Shown here in pieces: positions 63,893 through 64,000 of a DNA stretch of 64,000 bases (the first letter of the stretch is position 1; each line of letters starts with the position of its first letter). The DNA is from Metridium senile (lineage: Eukaryota; Cnidaria; Anthozoa; Actiniaria; Metridiidae). The notes beneath the pieces are model-generated. The model did no database searches, was not told the origin of the DNA, and worked only from the letters and a program-made list of their open reading frames with translations. The translations under genes were made by a program, and so were the position numbers. The stretch spans positions 1-64,000 of the forward strand of contig CATKSA010000062.1 in NCBI GenBank assembly GCA_949775045.1, given 5' to 3'.

Positions 63893-64000
63893 TAGGATTT
63901 TGTAGTTTTTTCTAAATAAAATCTTGCGCATTTATCAGAATGCTCTAATATTCTCAGACATTACTCACAGGGTCTAGGCGAAAATTTTGTGCCGAAAACC
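63893..64000 (+). repeat. Partial monomer at the right edge
   Basis: The first 108 bases of a CATTTATCAG monomer, cut by the window end. Together with the monomer beginning exactly at base 1, this shows that the array continues beyond both edges. Confidence 0.97.

Larger units (their letters stand above)
1..64000 (+). repeat. Tandem satellite DNA array, 162-bp monomer, about 394 copies
   Basis: The whole window is head-to-tail copies of one monomer. Successive TAGGATT motifs fall at 1, 164, 326, 488, 650, 812 and so on to 63893, giving 394 full monomers with a mean of 162.16 bp. The consensus has about 61 G/C in 162 bases. Monomers are 161-164 bp, and nearly all length change is in a T run (6, 7 or 8 T) at monomer positions 14-19. 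All copies lie in the same orientation and no other sequence interrupts them. Every frame is closed in the consensus: forward TAG at positions 1 and 11 and TAA at 21, and on the reverse strand TAG in frame 1 and TGA in frames 2 and 3. There is therefore no coding capacity. This structure is typical of centromeric or other heterochromatic satellite DNA. I do not recognise the family. Confidence 0.98.

Noticed and set aside
1..64000. Protein-coding genes, since 162 is divisible by 3 and a frame could stay open across monomers
   Set aside because: All six frames of the consensus contain stops (forward TAG at 1 and 11, TAA at 21; reverse TAG and TGA in each frame). Length variants only shift between closed frames, so only short chance ORFs remain.
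1..64000. CRISPR array
   Set aside because: The period is 162 bp and the whole unit is conserved. There are no short repeats with unique spacers and no cas genes.
1..64000. CENP-B box
   Set aside because: Neither strand of the consensus fits the TTCG-N4-A-N2-CGGG core. The nearest string, ATCGGGGTTTTCGG on the reverse strand, lacks the required spacing.
1..64000. tRNA- or 5S-derived repeat, or Pol III unit
   Set aside because: I see no B box (GGTTCGANNCC) and no fold like a tRNA or 5S RNA, and the T6-T8 and T5 runs in each monomer would end Pol III transcription.
1..64000. Transposon-derived internal repeats or inserted mobile elements
   Set aside because: No terminal repeats, target-site duplications, LTRs or coding remnants. 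Every interval between TAGGATT-type motifs is a monomer of 161-164 bp.
1..64000. Inverted monomers or strand switches
   Set aside because: All monomers I followed read in the same direction. No stretch reads as the reverse complement of the consensus.
1..64000. Naming the satellite family or the species
   Set aside because: I do not recognise the monomer. Length and composition fit many plant and animal satellites, so any name would be a guess.

Overview
The whole 64,000-base window is one uninterrupted array of a tandem satellite repeat. The monomer is 162 bp, about 38% G+C, and every copy runs in the same direction. Counting from the TAGGATT motif at base 1, I follow 394 complete monomers (mean 162.16 bp) and a 108-base partial copy at 63893-64000. 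The array runs off both ends of the window. I see no gene, RNA gene, transposon, CRISPR array, inverted block or unique spacer. All six frames of the consensus contain stops, so no long ORF can cross the array. A head-to-tail satellite this long, with higher-order repeats, points to the nuclear heterochromatin of a eukaryote, most likely centromeric, pericentromeric or subtelomeric. I do not recognise the family and cannot name the organism. Widespread CpG to TpG/CpA differences, with some CAG/CTG transitions, suggest a methylated genome such as a plant, but this is weak.

Layout. (1) 1-5677: a diverse left part of 3-, 5- and 10-monomer units, including a 10-monomer tandem duplication (2436-4056 and 4057-5677). 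(2) 5516-11509: an 11-monomer unit begun four times, some copies shortened. (3) 11510-18648: a mosaic with a block repeated 3084 bp away (12160-13133 and 15244-16216) and a 6-monomer unit copied twice, then once in a 4-monomer form. (4) 18649-27088: a domain marked by AATAATC, AACTCCG and ATTATATTC variants, with 4-, 8-, 7- and 3-monomer duplications. (5) 27089-34220: a 6-monomer tandem duplication (972 bp) followed by a mosaic. (6) 34221-48327: a domain built on a clear 4-monomer higher-order repeat of about 649 bp (M1-M4), best ordered at 35680-40546 and returning at 45409-47192. It also carries a spread duplication about 9.2-9.7 kb apart. (7) 48328-64000: a domain marked by TAGGAATTTG monomers in 3- and 9-monomer units (486 and 1458 bp), ending in a 3082-bp, 19-monomer tandem duplication (57081-60162 and 60163-63406).

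There is no gene network to describe. What the window records is array evolution: repeated unequal exchange in register, giving duplications that are close to whole multiples of the monomer, and fused monomers where two neighbours became one without changing the 162-bp phase. The possible functional signals are structural: a perfect 10-bp palindrome, an imperfect dyad around AAAATTTT, spaced A/T tracts, and a monomer length close to a nucleosome with a short linker. No CENP-B box is visible. I found no sign of a new gene system here.
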